Shown here piece by piece: positions 12,975 through 23,462 of a DNA stretch of 49,787 nt; position 1 is the stretch's first letter, and every line of letters begins with the position of its first letter. Made by a program: the position numbers and the translations under genes. The stretch is taken from positions 1 through 49,787 of the forward strand of contig NZ_JAENKO010000035.1 of NCBI RefSeq assembly GCF_016599145.1, in the 5' to 3' direction. Source of the DNA: Tomitella cavernea (GTDB lineage: Bacteria; Actinomycetota; Actinomycetes; Mycobacteriales; Mycobacteriaceae). The notes beneath the pieces were generated by a model. That model was given only the letters and a program-made list of their open reading frames with translations, was not told the DNA's origin and searched no databases.

Positions 12975-13685
12975 TCAGAGCGCGACGGCCGCCGCGTCAT
13001 CGAGGAACCACACGGTTTTCTCGCTGCCCACGGCGCCCGCCGCGGGCACGTCGACCGCGTCCGTCCCGGCCATTGCGGCGGCCGCCGCCTCCGCCTTGGT
13101 TCCGCCCGCCACCAGCAACCACACCTGCCGGGCGCGCCGCACCATCGGAAGCGTCAGCGTGATGCGGGTCGGCGGGGGTTTGGGGCAATCCCTTACCGGC
13201 ATCGCGGTGGCCGCCTGCTCCGCCACGGCCGGCGAGCGCGGGAAGATCGAATTTATGTGGCCCTCGCCGCCCATCCCCAGCAGGTGCACGTCGAACGCGT
13301 CGACCGGCTCGACGAGCCCCGCGTACCAGCGTGCTGCCCTATCGACATCCCCGGCGAAGACGCCGTCGTCGGCGGGCATCGGATGGACCAGGGCCTGGTC
13401 GACGTGCACGTGATCGAGCAACGCTTCACGCGCCTGCAGTTCGTTGCGGTCGCGGTCGTCCGCGGCGACGAAGCGCTCGTCGCCCCAGAAGAATTCGACG
13501 TTGTGCCAATCGACGTCCGCGGTGCGCAGCGCGGCCAGCAATCCGATGCCGGCACCGCCGCCGGTGAGCACCACGCGGGCACGGCCCCGTTGCGCGATGG
13601 CCTCAGCGATGAGCGCAGTGAGTCGGTCGGCCGCAGCGGTGACGATGCCGTCCTGGTCGGCTTCGCGGACGATCTCGGTGGTCAT
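12975..13685 (-). CDS. pgl: 6-phosphogluconolactonase
   Basis: Hydrolyses 6-phosphogluconolactone, the product of Zwf, in the oxidative pentose phosphate pathway. Start ATG at 13685 (MTTEIVREADQDG) has AAGGAG upstream and gives 236 residues, the usual length; in-frame codons further upstream would add non-family sequence. Seen are VLTGGGAGIGLLAAL near residue 40, FFWGDERFV near 70, and HLLGMGGEGHINSIFP near 132, all lactonase signatures. It is the last gene of the tkt-tal-zwf-opcA-pgl unit, 76 bases after opcA. Called devB in older mycobacterial annotation. Confidence 0.93.
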   Translation of the reverse strand: MTTEIVREADQDGIVTAAADRLTALIAEAIAQRGRARVVLTGGGAGIGLLAALRTADVDWHNVEFFWGDERFVAADDRDRNELQAREALLDHVHVDQALVHPMPADDGVFAGDVDRAARWYAGLVEPVDAFDVHLLGMGGEGHINSIFPRSPAVAEQAATAMPVRDCPKPPPTRITLTLPMVRRARQVWLLVAGGTKAEAAAAAMAGTDAVDVPAAGAVGSEKTVWFLDDAAAVAL

Positions 13686-13761
13686 TCCAGCTCCTTCCCG
13701 TCCGCCCGGGGGGCGCGGATCCGGTGTACGTTCGGTCGCCCGCGGGGAGGGCGCGCGGCCG

Positions 13762-14667
13762 TCAGGACTCGTAGGTGACGCGCGCTGCGCCTGCCAGCGC
13801 GTCCTCGTAGATCTCGTCCGGGTCCAGCCGCCGGAGCTCCTCGGCGAGGCAGTCCCACTCATGGCGGTGCGCCAGCGCCACCCGGCTGTCCCGTTCGCCC
13901 GGCCGGCTCAGGACGGCGACGGTGTCCGAAACGCGCATCAGCGACACGGTGTCGTCGCCCGAGTGCAGGGCGGCCCCCTCGGCGCCGTTGCGCCGGATCA
14001 CGGGCACGTCGAGCGCGGTGGCCAGCCACCCGGCCAGCAGGTCTGCGGATGGATCGTCCGCTGGGCCAGTGACCTCGGCGCGGTCGATCGGCGAGAACTC
14101 GGGATGCTCTACGGCCGTCGCCAGCAGGGCGCGCCACGCCGTGATGGCGGGCCACGCCAAGTCGGTGTCGCCGCTCGCATAGCCCGACCACCGCCGCTGC
14201 AACAGGTCGCGCGGCTCCGCCGTGGACGGCCCGGTGATCCGGCGCAGCGCGATGCGCCCCAGCGGATCCTCCCGCGGCACGTCCGGGCCGTCGCCGGGCC
14301 ACCAGGTGACGATGGGCGTATCCGGCAGCAGGAACGGGGTCACCACGCTGTCGCTGTGGGAAGACAGTGCGCCGTGCAGCCGCAGCACCACGACCTCGGA
14401 TGCGCCCGCGTCGGCCCCGACTCGGATCTGTGCGTCGAGAACCGTACGCTCCGAGCGGGAGTGGTGGACGACGACGATGATGCGGCACGGATGCTCACGG
14501 CTCGCCTCGTTGGCGGCTTCGATGGACCGTTCCGTGTCGGCCTCGTCGCCGATTCCCACCACGAGGGTGAGCACGCGACCCAAGGTCACCGCACCGCCGG
14601 CCTCCCGGACCTCGTAGAGGCGCTGGATCACGTTCTTCGTGGTGGTGTCGGGCAGGTCCACGATCAT
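13762..14667 (-). CDS. opcA: OpcA, glucose-6-phosphate dehydrogenase assembly protein
   Basis: Actinobacterial and cyanobacterial protein that promotes assembly or redox activation of glucose-6-phosphate dehydrogenase. Start ATG at 14667 (MIVDLPDTTTKNVIQRLYEV) gives 301 residues, and this opening is typical of the actinobacterial family. The N-terminal half contains GRVLTLVVG and RIIVVVHH; WWPGDGPDVP lies in the middle. It overlaps the zwf stop by four bases (ATGA), so it is translated with its client enzyme, which fits its role. Confidence 0.93.
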   Translation of the reverse strand: MIVDLPDTTTKNVIQRLYEVREAGGAVTLGRVLTLVVGIGDEADTERSIEAANEASREHPCRIIVVVHHSRSERTVLDAQIRVGADAGASEVVVLRLHGALSSHSDSVVTPFLLPDTPIVTWWPGDGPDVPREDPLGRIALRRITGPSTAEPRDLLQRRWSGYASGDTDLAWPAITAWRALLATAVEHPEFSPIDRAEVTGPADDPSADLLAGWLATALDVPVIRRNGAEGAALHSGDDTVSLMRVSDTVAVLSRPGERDSRVALAHRHEWDCLAEELRRLDPDEIYEDALAGAARVTYES

Positions 14668-16322
14668 GGGCGCCGCCACTCCCTTCCGGACCTGCGGAGC
14701 ATCGCATCCGCTGACGACGGCCCCCAGCCGCCGGACTCGTAGGGCTCGGGCGCACCGCCGGCCGCCCACGCCTCGAGCACGGGCTCGAGGATCGCCCAGG
14801 ACAGTTCCACTTCCTCGCCCACGGGGAACAGTGACGGCTCGCCGAGCAGCACGTCGAGGATGAGCCGCTCGTAAGCCTCGGGAGAGGAGACGGTGAACGC
14901 CTGCCCATAGCTGAAGTCCATGTTGACGTCACGGACCTCCATGGACGAACCCGGCACCTTGGATCCGAAACGGACGGTGATGCCCTCGTCCGGCTGCACC
15001 CGGATCACCAGGGCGTTCTGCCCGAGTTCCTCGGTCATCGTCGTGTCGAACGGCAAGTGCGGCGCGCGGGTGAAGACGACGGCGATCTCGGTGACCCGGC
15101 GCCCCAGCCGCTTGCCCGTGCGCAGATAGAACGGCACTCCCGCCCATCGCCGCGAGTCCACCTCGAGTGTGATCGCCGCGAAGGTCTCCGTCGTGGATCC
15201 CTCGGCGAAGCCCTTCTCCTCCTGCAGTCCGCACACCTGCTCGGAGCCCTGCCACCCGCGGGCGTACTGCCCGCGGGCCGTGGTCTCGGACAGCGGCGCG
15301 GCCAGTCGCGTCGCCGAGAGCACCTTGATCTTCTCCGCCTGGATGGCGCGCGGTTCGAAGCTGACCGGCTCTTCCATGGCGGTGAGCGCAAGGAGTTGCA
15401 GCAGGTGGTTCTGGATGACGTCGCGTGCCGCGCCGATGCCGTCGTAGTAGCCGGCGCGTCCGCCCAGCCCGATGTCCTCGGCCATTGTGATCTGCACGTG
15501 GTCGACGTAGTGCGAGTTCCACAGCGGATCGAACAGCTGGTTGGCGAAGCGCAGCGCCAGGATGTTCTGGACTGTTTCCTTGCCCAGGTAGTGGTCGATG
15601 CGGAAGACGTTGCGCTCGTCGAACACCTCGGTGATGGCGCCGTTGAGGGCCCGGGCGCTCTCGAGATCGTGGCCGAACGGCTTCTCGATCACCACGCGGC
15701 GCCAGTGGTCCCGCTCGCCGGGCGACGTGCCGTCGGGGCGCCCGCCGGCGAGCAGTCCCGCCTCGCCGGGGGAACCGCTGCGGTCGCTCCTGTCGCCGCC
15801 CTGCTCGGCCGGCAGGATCCGCTCCTGCGCGAGGCCGTGCGCATCCAGGTGGGCGCACACGGACGGGAATGCGTCCGGCGGAATGGCCAGGTAGAACGCA
15901 TAGTTTCCGGCGGTGCCGCGTTCCGCGTCGAGCCCGGCTAACGATTCCGCCAGGCGCGCGTAGGCGGCGTCTTCGTCGAACGCGCCGCCGACGAACCGGA
16001 TCCCCTCGGCCAGCCGCTCCCATACCGCCCTCCTGAACGGTGCGCGGGTGCGCCCCTCGATGGAGTCGAGCACGAACTGCCGGAACTCGTCGTCGGACCA
16101 TTCCCGGCGCCCGAACCCGACGAGCCCGAAGCCGGGCGGCAGCAGACCGGCCGCGGCCAGGTCGTACACGGACGGCAGGAGTTTCTTGCGCGCGAGGTCG
16201 CCGGTGACGCCGAAGATGACCAGGCTGCACGGCCCCGCGATCCGGGGCAGGCGCCGGTCGCGGGGGTCGCGCAGTGGGTTGTGCGGAGTGACGGGCAGGT
16301 CGCCCGTGTGGGGGGAGCGCAC
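14664..16322 (-). CDS. zwf: Glucose-6-phosphate 1-dehydrogenase
   Basis: First enzyme of the oxidative pentose phosphate pathway, producing NADPH. The cofactor motif is FGVTGDLARKKLLP near residue 38; the substrate site RIDHYLGKETVQNILALRFAN is intact near 240; VPFYLRTGKRL lies further on. At 552 residues it is longer than the usual 490 to 515; the excess is a Gly/Asp/Arg-rich insert of about 35 residues (EQGGDRSDRSGSPGEAG and following) just before VVIEKPFGHD. The GTG at 16322 begins three bases after the tal stop. No better start is available in frame. Confidence 0.95.
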   Translation of the reverse strand: MRSPHTGDLPVTPHNPLRDPRDRRLPRIAGPCSLVIFGVTGDLARKKLLPSVYDLAAAGLLPPGFGLVGFGRREWSDDEFRQFVLDSIEGRTRAPFRRAVWERLAEGIRFVGGAFDEDAAYARLAESLAGLDAERGTAGNYAFYLAIPPDAFPSVCAHLDAHGLAQERILPAEQGGDRSDRSGSPGEAGLLAGGRPDGTSPGERDHWRRVVIEKPFGHDLESARALNGAITEVFDERNVFRIDHYLGKETVQNILALRFANQLFDPLWNSHYVDHVQITMAEDIGLGGRAGYYDGIGAARDVIQNHLLQLLALTAMEEPVSFEPRAIQAEKIKVLSATRLAAPLSETTARGQYARGWQGSEQVCGLQEEKGFAEGSTTETFAAITLEVDSRRWAGVPFYLRTGKRLGRRVTEIAVVFTRAPHLPFDTTMTEELGQNALVIRVQPDEGITVRFGSKVPGSSMEVRDVNMDFSYGQAFTVSSPEAYERLILDVLLGEPSLFPVGEEVELSWAILEPVLEAWAAGGAPEPYESGGWGPSSADAMLRRSGREWRRP

Positions 16323-16325
16323 CCG

Positions 16326-17444
16326 TCAGCGGGCGGATTCGAGTTGGCCGCGCACCGATTCCATGAGCTCCGACCAGGACACGTCGAACTTCTGCACGCC
16401 CTCACGCTCGAGCAGGCCGAAGACGTCGGCGAGGTCGACACCCGCTGTGGACAGCGTGTCGAAGACCTCCTGCGACTCCGCGCCCCGCCCGCTGACCGTG
16501 TCGCCCTCGACCACGCCGTGGTCGGCGAATGCTTCGAGCGTCTTCTCCGGGACCGTGTTCACCGTGTCAGCGGCGACGAGGCCGGTGATGTAGAGCGTGT
16601 CGGGGTAGTCGGGGTTCTTCACCCCGGTGGACGCCCACAGCGGACGCTGTACGGTGGCGCCCCGGCCCACCAGCGCGTTCCACCGCTCGTTCGTGTCGGT
16701 GAAGACCTCCTCGAACGCGGCGTACGCCAGCCGGGCGTTGGCCAGGCCGGCCTTGCCCTGCAGCGCCTTGGCCTCCGCGGTGCCGATGGCGTCGAGGCGC
16801 TTGTCGATCTCGCTGTCCACGCGGGAGACGAAGAACGACGCCACCGAGTGGATCTCGGCAAGCGGGTGGCCTGCCTCCGCGGCGGCCTCGAGCCCGGACA
16901 GGTAGGCGTCCATGACCTCCCGGTAACGCTCCACCGAGAAGATCAGCGTGACATTCACCGACACGCCCTCCGCGATGACCCGCGTGATGGCGGGCACGCC
17001 TGCGGGGGTGGCCGGGATCTTGATGAGCAGATTCGGCCGGTCGACCGTCTTCCACAGGTCGAGCGCCTGCGCCACCGTGCCGTCGGTGTCCGCGGCCAGC
17101 GTGGGATCCACCTCGATGGAGACCCGCCCGTCCACGTGCGCGGAGGCCTCGTACTGCTCGCGCAGCACGTCGCAGGCGCGGCGGACATCGTCCGTGGTCA
17201 GCTCGCGGATCGCGTCCGCAGTGTCGCCGCCACGGGCGGCGATCTGCGCGATCTGGGCGTCGTAGGCGGTGCCCTTCGACAGCGCGCCGGCGAAGATCGT
17301 CGGATTGGTCGTGACGCCCACGACGCTGCGGGTCAGTGCGAGCTGCGCGAGGTTGCCGCTCTCGAGGCGGTCGCGCGACAGATCGTCGAGCCAGACGGAC
17401 ACACCCGCCGCACTGAGCTTGTTGAGACGTTCGTTGGTCGGCAT
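16326..17444 (-). CDS. tal: Transaldolase
   Basis: Transfers a three-carbon ketol unit in the non-oxidative pentose phosphate pathway. The 372-residue protein belongs to the long actinobacterial transaldolase group. Near the N-terminus is [11 protein letters not shown] followed by [13 protein letters not shown]; the Schiff-base lysine lies in [15 protein letters not shown]. The C-terminal region carries [16 protein letters not shown]. The ATG is preceded by a strong AGGAGGA. It lies 12 bases after tkt and 3 bases before zwf. Confidence 0.96.
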   Translation of the reverse strand: MPTNERLNKLSAAGVSVWLDDLSRDRLESGNLAQLALTRSVVGVTTNPTIFAGALSKGTAYDAQIAQIAARGGDTADAIRELTTDDVRRACDVLREQYEASAHVDGRVSIEVDPTLAADTDGTVAQALDLWKTVDRPNLLIKIPATPAGVPAITRVIAEGVSVNVTLIFSVERYREVMDAYLSGLEAAAEAGHPLAEIHSVASFFVSRVDSEIDKRLDAIGTAEAKALQGKAGLANARLAYAAFEEVFTDTNERWNALVGRGATVQRPLWASTGVKNPDYPDTLYITGLVAADTVNTVPEKTLEAFADHGVVEGDTVSGRGAESQEVFDTLSTAGVDLADVFGLLEREGVQKFDVSWSELMESVRGQLESAR

Positions 17445-17456
17445 GATGGGTCCTCC

Positions 17457-19580
<2,124 letters not shown>

Positions 19581-19595
19581 GTGCGGATGACTCCT

Positions 19596-19660
19596 GGGTT
19601 CGCGGTTGGGTGGGTTCGCGGTGGGGGTGGGTTCGCGGTAGGGGTGGGTTCGCGGTGGCG
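19596..19660. repeat. 17-bp tandem repeat, four copies, in tkt leader
   Basis: Four units beginning GGGTTCGCGGT (19596-19611, 19612-19628, 19629-19645, 19646-19660) differ by one or two bases in their tails. They start 16 bases upstream of the tkt GTG and so would be transcribed into the tkt 5' leader if the candidate promoter at 19755-19783 is used. Confidence 0.88.
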
Positions 19661-19754
19661 ACGTCTGCGGTACGGCGCCGACCCCGGGCCTCGGACGCCG
19701 AACCCGGCGGGCGGCCTGGCGCGACCGGGGACCGGCGGTGCGCCCCCGTCTGCC

Positions 19755-19783
19755 ACACTAGTGCGCGCACAGGCGGGGGTCGA
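19755..19783 (-). promoter_or_regulatory. Candidate promoter of the tkt operon
   Basis: On the minus strand TCGACC (19783-19778) and TAGTGT (19760-19755) are separated by 17 bases, a fair match to TTGACA/TANNNT. Transcription would start near 19748, leaving a leader of about 165 bases that contains the four-copy repeat. Confidence 0.35.
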
Positions 19784-20124
19784 TTCCGAGTTCCGGCCAC
19801 CGCCGCCGGCCGGTCCGGGCGGACTGTGATCCGCAGCTCGTCGGTGCCCGCGAGTTTCCGTTGCGCAGCCCAGGCACTACCATGCTCTGTAGTAGATGTG
19901 CGCCGGTGCCGGTATGGCCGCTCACGGAGCCGCGTCGAAACCCTTCCCTCGTCGATCGACGTCGATATTCACGCCTCGCAAGCAGGCGTTCCGCAGCGCG
20001 GAGCACGGCGACGGAGGAGGATCGGTCGCGACGGGGAGCAGCGGCCCTCCGTGGCCGGCGCTCCGTGGCGGCCGGCCGAGCGCCGACGCCGCATCCAGGC
20101 CGGGCGAGAGCACTAGGAGAACGT

Positions 20125-21153
20125 GTGCGGACAGTGGATCAGGCCCATGGACGCGACAACACCGGCGTCCGAGGCGGCCAGGCCGCTCCCACGGGTCCCC
20201 GCGGGGCACTGGACTCCGCGCCGCGGACCCTGCGCGGGCGGCTGACGCGCGTCCGCGAGGTGTTCGGCGCGTACATCGCCCTCACCAAGCCCCGCATCAT
20301 CGAGTTGCTGCTCGTCGCCACCATCCCCGCGATGCTGCTGGCGGACCGCGGCGGGCTGGACCTGCACGACGTCCTGCTCATCCTCACCACGCTGTTCGGC
20401 GGCTTCCTGGGCGCGGCCAGCGCCAACACGCTCAACTGCGTGGTGGACGCGGACATCGACAAAGTCATGAAGCGCACCAAGAAGCGCCCGCTCGCCGCGG
20501 ACACCATCACTACGCGTCAGGCGCTCGTATTCGGCCTGGTGTTGGGCGCGGGCTCGTTCGTGTGGCTGTGGTTGATGACCAACCTGCTCTCCGGCCTGCT
20601 CATCGTCGCCACGATCGCGTTCTACGTGCTCTTCTACACCAAGGTTCTCAAGCGGCGGACGCCGCAGAACGTGGTGTGGGGCGGCGCGGCCGGGTGCATG
20701 CCGGTGATGATCGGCTGGGCCGCGGTCACCGGCACGATCGGCTGGCAGGCCGTGGTGATGTTCCTGATCATCTTCTTCTGGACGCCGCCGCACACCTGGG
20801 CGCTGGGCATGCGCTACCGCGAGGACTACGAGGCCGCCGGCGTGCCGATGCTCCCGGTCGTCGCCGAGCCGCAGGTGGTCACGTGGCGCATCGTGCTCTA
20901 CACCGCCGCCACCGTGCTCACGACCTTCGCGCTGATCCCCGCCGCCGGGCTGCTCTACGCCATCGGCGCCGCGGTCATCGGGGCGTGGTTCCTGGGCATG
21001 GCCATCCGGTTGCACAAGGGCGTCAAGAACGGCGCCGAGGTCCAGCCGCTCAAGTTGTTCATCCTGTCGAACAACTACCTGGCGGCGGTCTTCCTCGTGC
21101 TCGCGGTGGATTCGATCCTCGACCTGCCCACGGTCGCCTCGCTCGTAAGCTGA
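20125..21153 (+). CDS. ctaB: Protoheme IX farnesyltransferase (heme O synthase)
   Basis: Adds a farnesyl chain to heme B to give heme O, needed for cytochrome oxidase. The protein has 342 residues and about nine membrane helices. The UbiA-family signature is in [21 protein letters not shown] near residue 113; [20 protein letters not shown] opens the first helix; [18 protein letters not shown] and [20 protein letters not shown] follow. I chose GTG 20125 because AGGAGA lies five bases upstream; the first 45 residues are an unconserved Gly/Arg-rich extension, so a later start cannot be excluded. It faces tkt divergently, as in mycobacteria. Confidence 0.93.
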   Translation: MRTVDQAHGRDNTGVRGGQAAPTGPRGALDSAPRTLRGRLTRVREVFGAYIALTKPRIIELLLVATIPAMLLADRGGLDLHDVLLILTTLFGGFLGAASANTLNCVVDADIDKVMKRTKKRPLAADTITTRQALVFGLVLGAGSFVWLWLMTNLLSGLLIVATIAFYVLFYTKVLKRRTPQNVVWGGAAGCMPVMIGWAAVTGTIGWQAVVMFLIIFFWTPPHTWALGMRYREDYEAAGVPMLPVVAEPQVVTWRIVLYTAATVLTTFALIPAAGLLYAIGAAVIGAWFLGMAIRLHKGVKNGAEVQPLKLFILSNNYLAAVFLVLAVDSILDLPTVASLVS

Positions 21154-21157
21154 CCTC

Positions 21158-21173
21158 TCCGGCCGGGGCCGGA
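21158..21173. terminator. Weak hairpin between ctaB and the quinone reductase gene
   Basis: TCCGGCC and GGCCGGA (21158-21164, 21167-21173) can pair around a very short loop between the convergent stops at 21153 and 21186. It is short and without a T-run, so it may or may not terminate. Confidence 0.3.
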
Positions 21174-21185
21174 CCGTGGCGCCCG

Positions 21186-22154
21186 TCAGTCGGGCAGCAG
21201 CACGATCGAACCGGTGGTGCGGCGCGCCTCCAGGTCCGTGTGCGCCCGCGCGGCGTCGTCCAGCGGGTACCGCGCCGCCACCCGCACGTCCAGCGTCCGG
21301 TCAGCGATCGCCGCGAACACCGCGCCCGCCCGCCAGTCGAGCTCGGCCCGCCCGGCCACGTAGTGCGCCAGCGTCGGCCGGGTGAGATACACCGACCCCG
21401 CCTCGTTGAGCCGCTGCGGGTCGAACGGCGGAACAGGCCCGCTTGCCGCGCCGAACAGTGCCAGCGTCCCCCTCATCCGCACGCACCGGAGGCTCTGGTC
21501 GAACGTGGACCGGCCCACTCCGTCGTAGACGGCGTCCACCCCGGTGCCGTCGGTGAGATCGCGCACCCGGTCCGCCAGCTCCGGGCCGTACCGGAGCACG
21601 TGGGCCGCCCCGGCGGCGCGGGAGAGCTCCTTCTTCTCGTCCGTGGACACCGTGGTGATGACCCGGATGCCGCGCGCGGCCGCCATCTGTGTGAGCAGCA
21701 GTCCGACGCCGCCGGCGCCCGCGTGCATGAGGACGGTGTCGCCACGGCGGGCCGGATACGTGGAGGTGATCAGGTAGTGCGCCGTCATACCCTGCAGCAG
21801 CGCCGAGGCCGCGACCGCGTCGTCGACGCCCGACGGCACGTGGACGGCCACATCCGCAGGCACCACGGCGTGCTGGGCGTAGGTGTCGGTGCCGCTGGCC
21901 CACGCGACCCTGTCGCCCACGGCGAAGCCCTGCACCTCCGCACCCACCTCGGTGACGCGGCCGGCTCCCTCGATGCCGGGGACGAACGGCAGTGGGCGCG
22001 GATAGGTCCCTGTCCGGAAGTAGGTGTCGATGTAGTTGACGCCCACCGCGTCGACCGATACAGCGAGGTCTGCCGGCCCCGGCTGCGGGCGGGGAAGGTC
22101 GGCGGGACGCAAGACCTCCGGCCCGCCGTACTCGAGGATCTGGATTGCGCGCAT
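21186..22154 (-). CDS. NADPH:quinone reductase, zinc-free MDR family
   Basis: Member of the medium-chain reductases, quinone oxidoreductase (Qor) branch. The 322-residue protein begins MRAIQILEYGGPEVLRPADL, has GVNYIDTYFRTGTYPRPLPF and VPGIEGAGRVTEVG in the catalytic domain, and a nucleotide-binding AGAGGVGLLLTQMA near residue 150. The catalytic zinc cysteines of alcohol dehydrogenases are absent. It holds the position of Rv1454c in the syntenic M. tuberculosis segment. Minus-strand TAGAAC six bases ahead of the ATG suggests a leaderless message, with weak support. Physiological substrate unknown. Confidence 0.88.
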   Translation of the reverse strand: MRAIQILEYGGPEVLRPADLPRPQPGPADLAVSVDAVGVNYIDTYFRTGTYPRPLPFVPGIEGAGRVTEVGAEVQGFAVGDRVAWASGTDTYAQHAVVPADVAVHVPSGVDDAVAASALLQGMTAHYLITSTYPARRGDTVLMHAGAGGVGLLLTQMAAARGIRVITTVSTDEKKELSRAAGAAHVLRYGPELADRVRDLTDGTGVDAVYDGVGRSTFDQSLRCVRMRGTLALFGAASGPVPPFDPQRLNEAGSVYLTRPTLAHYVAGRAELDWRAGAVFAAIADRTLDVRVAARYPLDDAARAHTDLEARRTTGSIVLLPD

Positions 22155-22256
22155 GATGCCGTTCTACACCTTGCACCGGCCGTCCAGAAGAGGGCGGGAG
22201 GGGCAGTCGGCTGCGCGTGCGCCGGGCGCCGCGGTGGGCACCGTCGGCCGGGCCGG

Positions 22257-22262
22257 TAAGGT
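22257..22262 (+). promoter_or_regulatory. Candidate -10 for a leaderless small gene
   Basis: TAAGGT ends seven bases before ATG 22270, so transcription would begin at or one base before the start codon. TGGGCA (22235-22240) lies 16 bases upstream and matches four of six -35 positions. No Shine-Dalgarno sequence is visible. Confidence 0.45.
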
Positions 22263-22269
22263 CGTCCGC

Positions 22270-22557
22270 ATGAGCGAGAAGGCTGCCACATCGATCCGGA
22301 GTTTCATCGCCGCGCATGGCGGTGCGGCCAAGGCCGTCCTGCAGCCGGTGGGTCTGCGCGGCGTCCGCATCACCCTGGTGGGGGCGGACGGGATCATGGG
22401 CGATGAGATGGTCGATTCGATGGCCGACGCGCAGGCCGTCGTGGAGGCGGTCCCGGAGCTGACGACCTCCGACTGGGACCGTGATCTGGTGGCGACCGCC
22501 ACCCCCGCGCCGGGGCACGTGCAGAAGATGGCCGGCTGGTCCGGCCGCGGGCTCTAG
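22270..22557 (+). CDS. Small protein of unknown function (95 residues)
   Basis: I do not recognise this family. The 95-residue product begins MSEKAATSIRSFIAAHGGAA, is soluble-looking with no signal peptide or membrane helix, and has a mixed alpha/beta pattern: an N-terminal helix, a probable strand pair (GVRITLVGADG), an acidic helix (DEMVDSMADAQAVVEAVPEL) and a terminal segment with TSDWDRDLV. Support for it being real comes from a well-placed -10, an ATG at the expected leaderless distance, codon use like its neighbours and a strong hairpin just after its stop. It faces the quinone reductase divergently, where mycobacterial synteny would place ctaA and short hypotheticals. Confidence 0.7.
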   Translation: MSEKAATSIRSFIAAHGGAAKAVLQPVGLRGVRITLVGADGIMGDEMVDSMADAQAVVEAVPELTTSDWDRDLVATATPAPGHVQKMAGWSGRGL

Positions 22558-22579
22558 AGCCGGGCCACGCCCAGCGCGG

Positions 22580-22599
22580 ACGCCCCCGGCCGGGGGCGT
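22580..22599. terminator. Bidirectional terminator, 20-bp perfect palindrome
   Basis: ACGCCCCCGGCCGGGGGCGT is a perfect palindrome able to form an eight-pair stem with a four-base loop. It lies between the convergent stops at 22557 and 22605 and can serve both transcripts. Confidence 0.6.
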
Positions 22600-22604
22600 G
22601 CGCG

Positions 22605-23462
22605 CTACTCGAACCGGAAGGTGCGCACGGCGGCCGCCCCGCCCAGCACGCCCCACACCACCAGGACGCCCAGCGCGGCCCAATCGACGGCACCCGACTG
22701 CGCTTGCAGCAGGGCTTCGGTGAGCGCGCCGGACGGCAGCAGCGTGGCCAGGGTGTACACGGCGCCGGAGACGTCGTCGCGGATGAGTACCAGGCCTGCG
22801 ACGGCGAGCAGTGCGAACCAGATGATATTGGCCAGCGCCAGCACGATCTCCGCCTTGAGCCGGCCGCCGACGAGCAGGCCGAGCGTGGCGAAAGCGACGG
22901 TGCCGATCGTCACCGACAGCAGTACCAGCCCGATTGTGGCCGCGCCCGGCCGCCAGCCGAGTGCCGCGGCGATCGCACCGAGGATCACCAGCTGGCCGAG
23001 GATGACGATGCCGACCGCGCCGCTCTTGCCCGCGACGATGCCCCACTTGGGCAGGGCTGTGGCGCCGATCCGTTTGAGCGCGCCGTAGCGGCGGTCGAAT
23101 CCGACGGCGATCGCCTGGCCGGTGAACGCGGTGGACATCACCGCCACCGCCAGCACCATCGGCAGGACGTGGTCGACACGGGGGTCGGCGAAGTCGCCGA
23201 ACGGCAGCAGCGTCACCGCGACGAGGATCGCAATGGGGATGAGCAGGGTGAGCATGAGTTGTTCCCCGTGACGCAGCAGCAGGGTCAGCTCCATCCGCAC
23301 CTGGGAGCGCAGCATCGCGGCGGGACGCGCCGCCGCGGGAGCGGGCGTGAATATGCCCGCAGCGAAACGCCCGGCTGAATCTGCCGCCGTGCCTACGGCC
23401 GCCGTTCCTTCCGTCGGCGCGCCCTCTGTCCTCGGCGCACCGGGCACCGTGCTGTCGTTCAT
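22605..23462 (-). CDS. ABC-2 type transporter permease
   Basis: Membrane subunit of an ABC exporter. ATG 23462 (MNDSTVPGAPRTEG) overlaps the stop of the ATPase gene (ATGA) and gives 285 residues. A low-complexity N-terminal tail of about 50 residues precedes six membrane helices, the first (LMLTLLIPIAILVAVTLL) near residue 70. It corresponds to Rv1457c in synteny. The tight coupling with the ATPase and mptB suggests an export role linked to envelope or lipoglycan metabolism, but the substrate is not evident from sequence. Drug-efflux annotation is common for this family and not better supported. Confidence 0.85.
   Translation of the reverse strand: MNDSTVPGAPRTEGAPTEGTAAVGTAADSAGRFAAGIFTPAPAAARPAAMLRSQVRMELTLLLRHGEQLMLTLLIPIAILVAVTLLPFGDFADPRVDHVLPMVLAVAVMSTAFTGQAIAVGFDRRYGALKRIGATALPKWGIVAGKSGAVGIVILGQLVILGAIAAALGWRPGAATIGLVLLSVTIGTVAFATLGLLVGGRLKAEIVLALANIIWFALLAVAGLVLIRDDVSGAVYTLATLLPSGALTEALLQAQSGAVDWAALGVLVVWGVLGGAAAVRTFRFE

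Larger units (their letters stand above)
19581..20124. other. Divergent intergenic region between tkt and ctaB
   Basis: These 544 bases separate two outward-facing genes and show no credible coding sequence; the long open frames across it are unbroken only because of high GC. It holds a four-copy 17-base repeat next to tkt, a candidate tkt promoter, and two overlapping palindromes, CGTCGATCGACG (19950-19961) and TCGACGTCGA (19956-19965), which could be an operator. TACCAT at 19878-19883 is a possible -10 for ctaB but lacks a matching -35. The ctaB ribosome site AGGAGA is at 20115-20120. Confidence 0.5.

Noticed and set aside
19896-22259. Long plus-strand open frame running through ctaB and the quinone reductase gene
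   Set aside because: It is out of frame with ctaB, whose UbiA motifs are unmistakable, and opposite to the reductase; composition is Arg/Gly/His-rich shadow.
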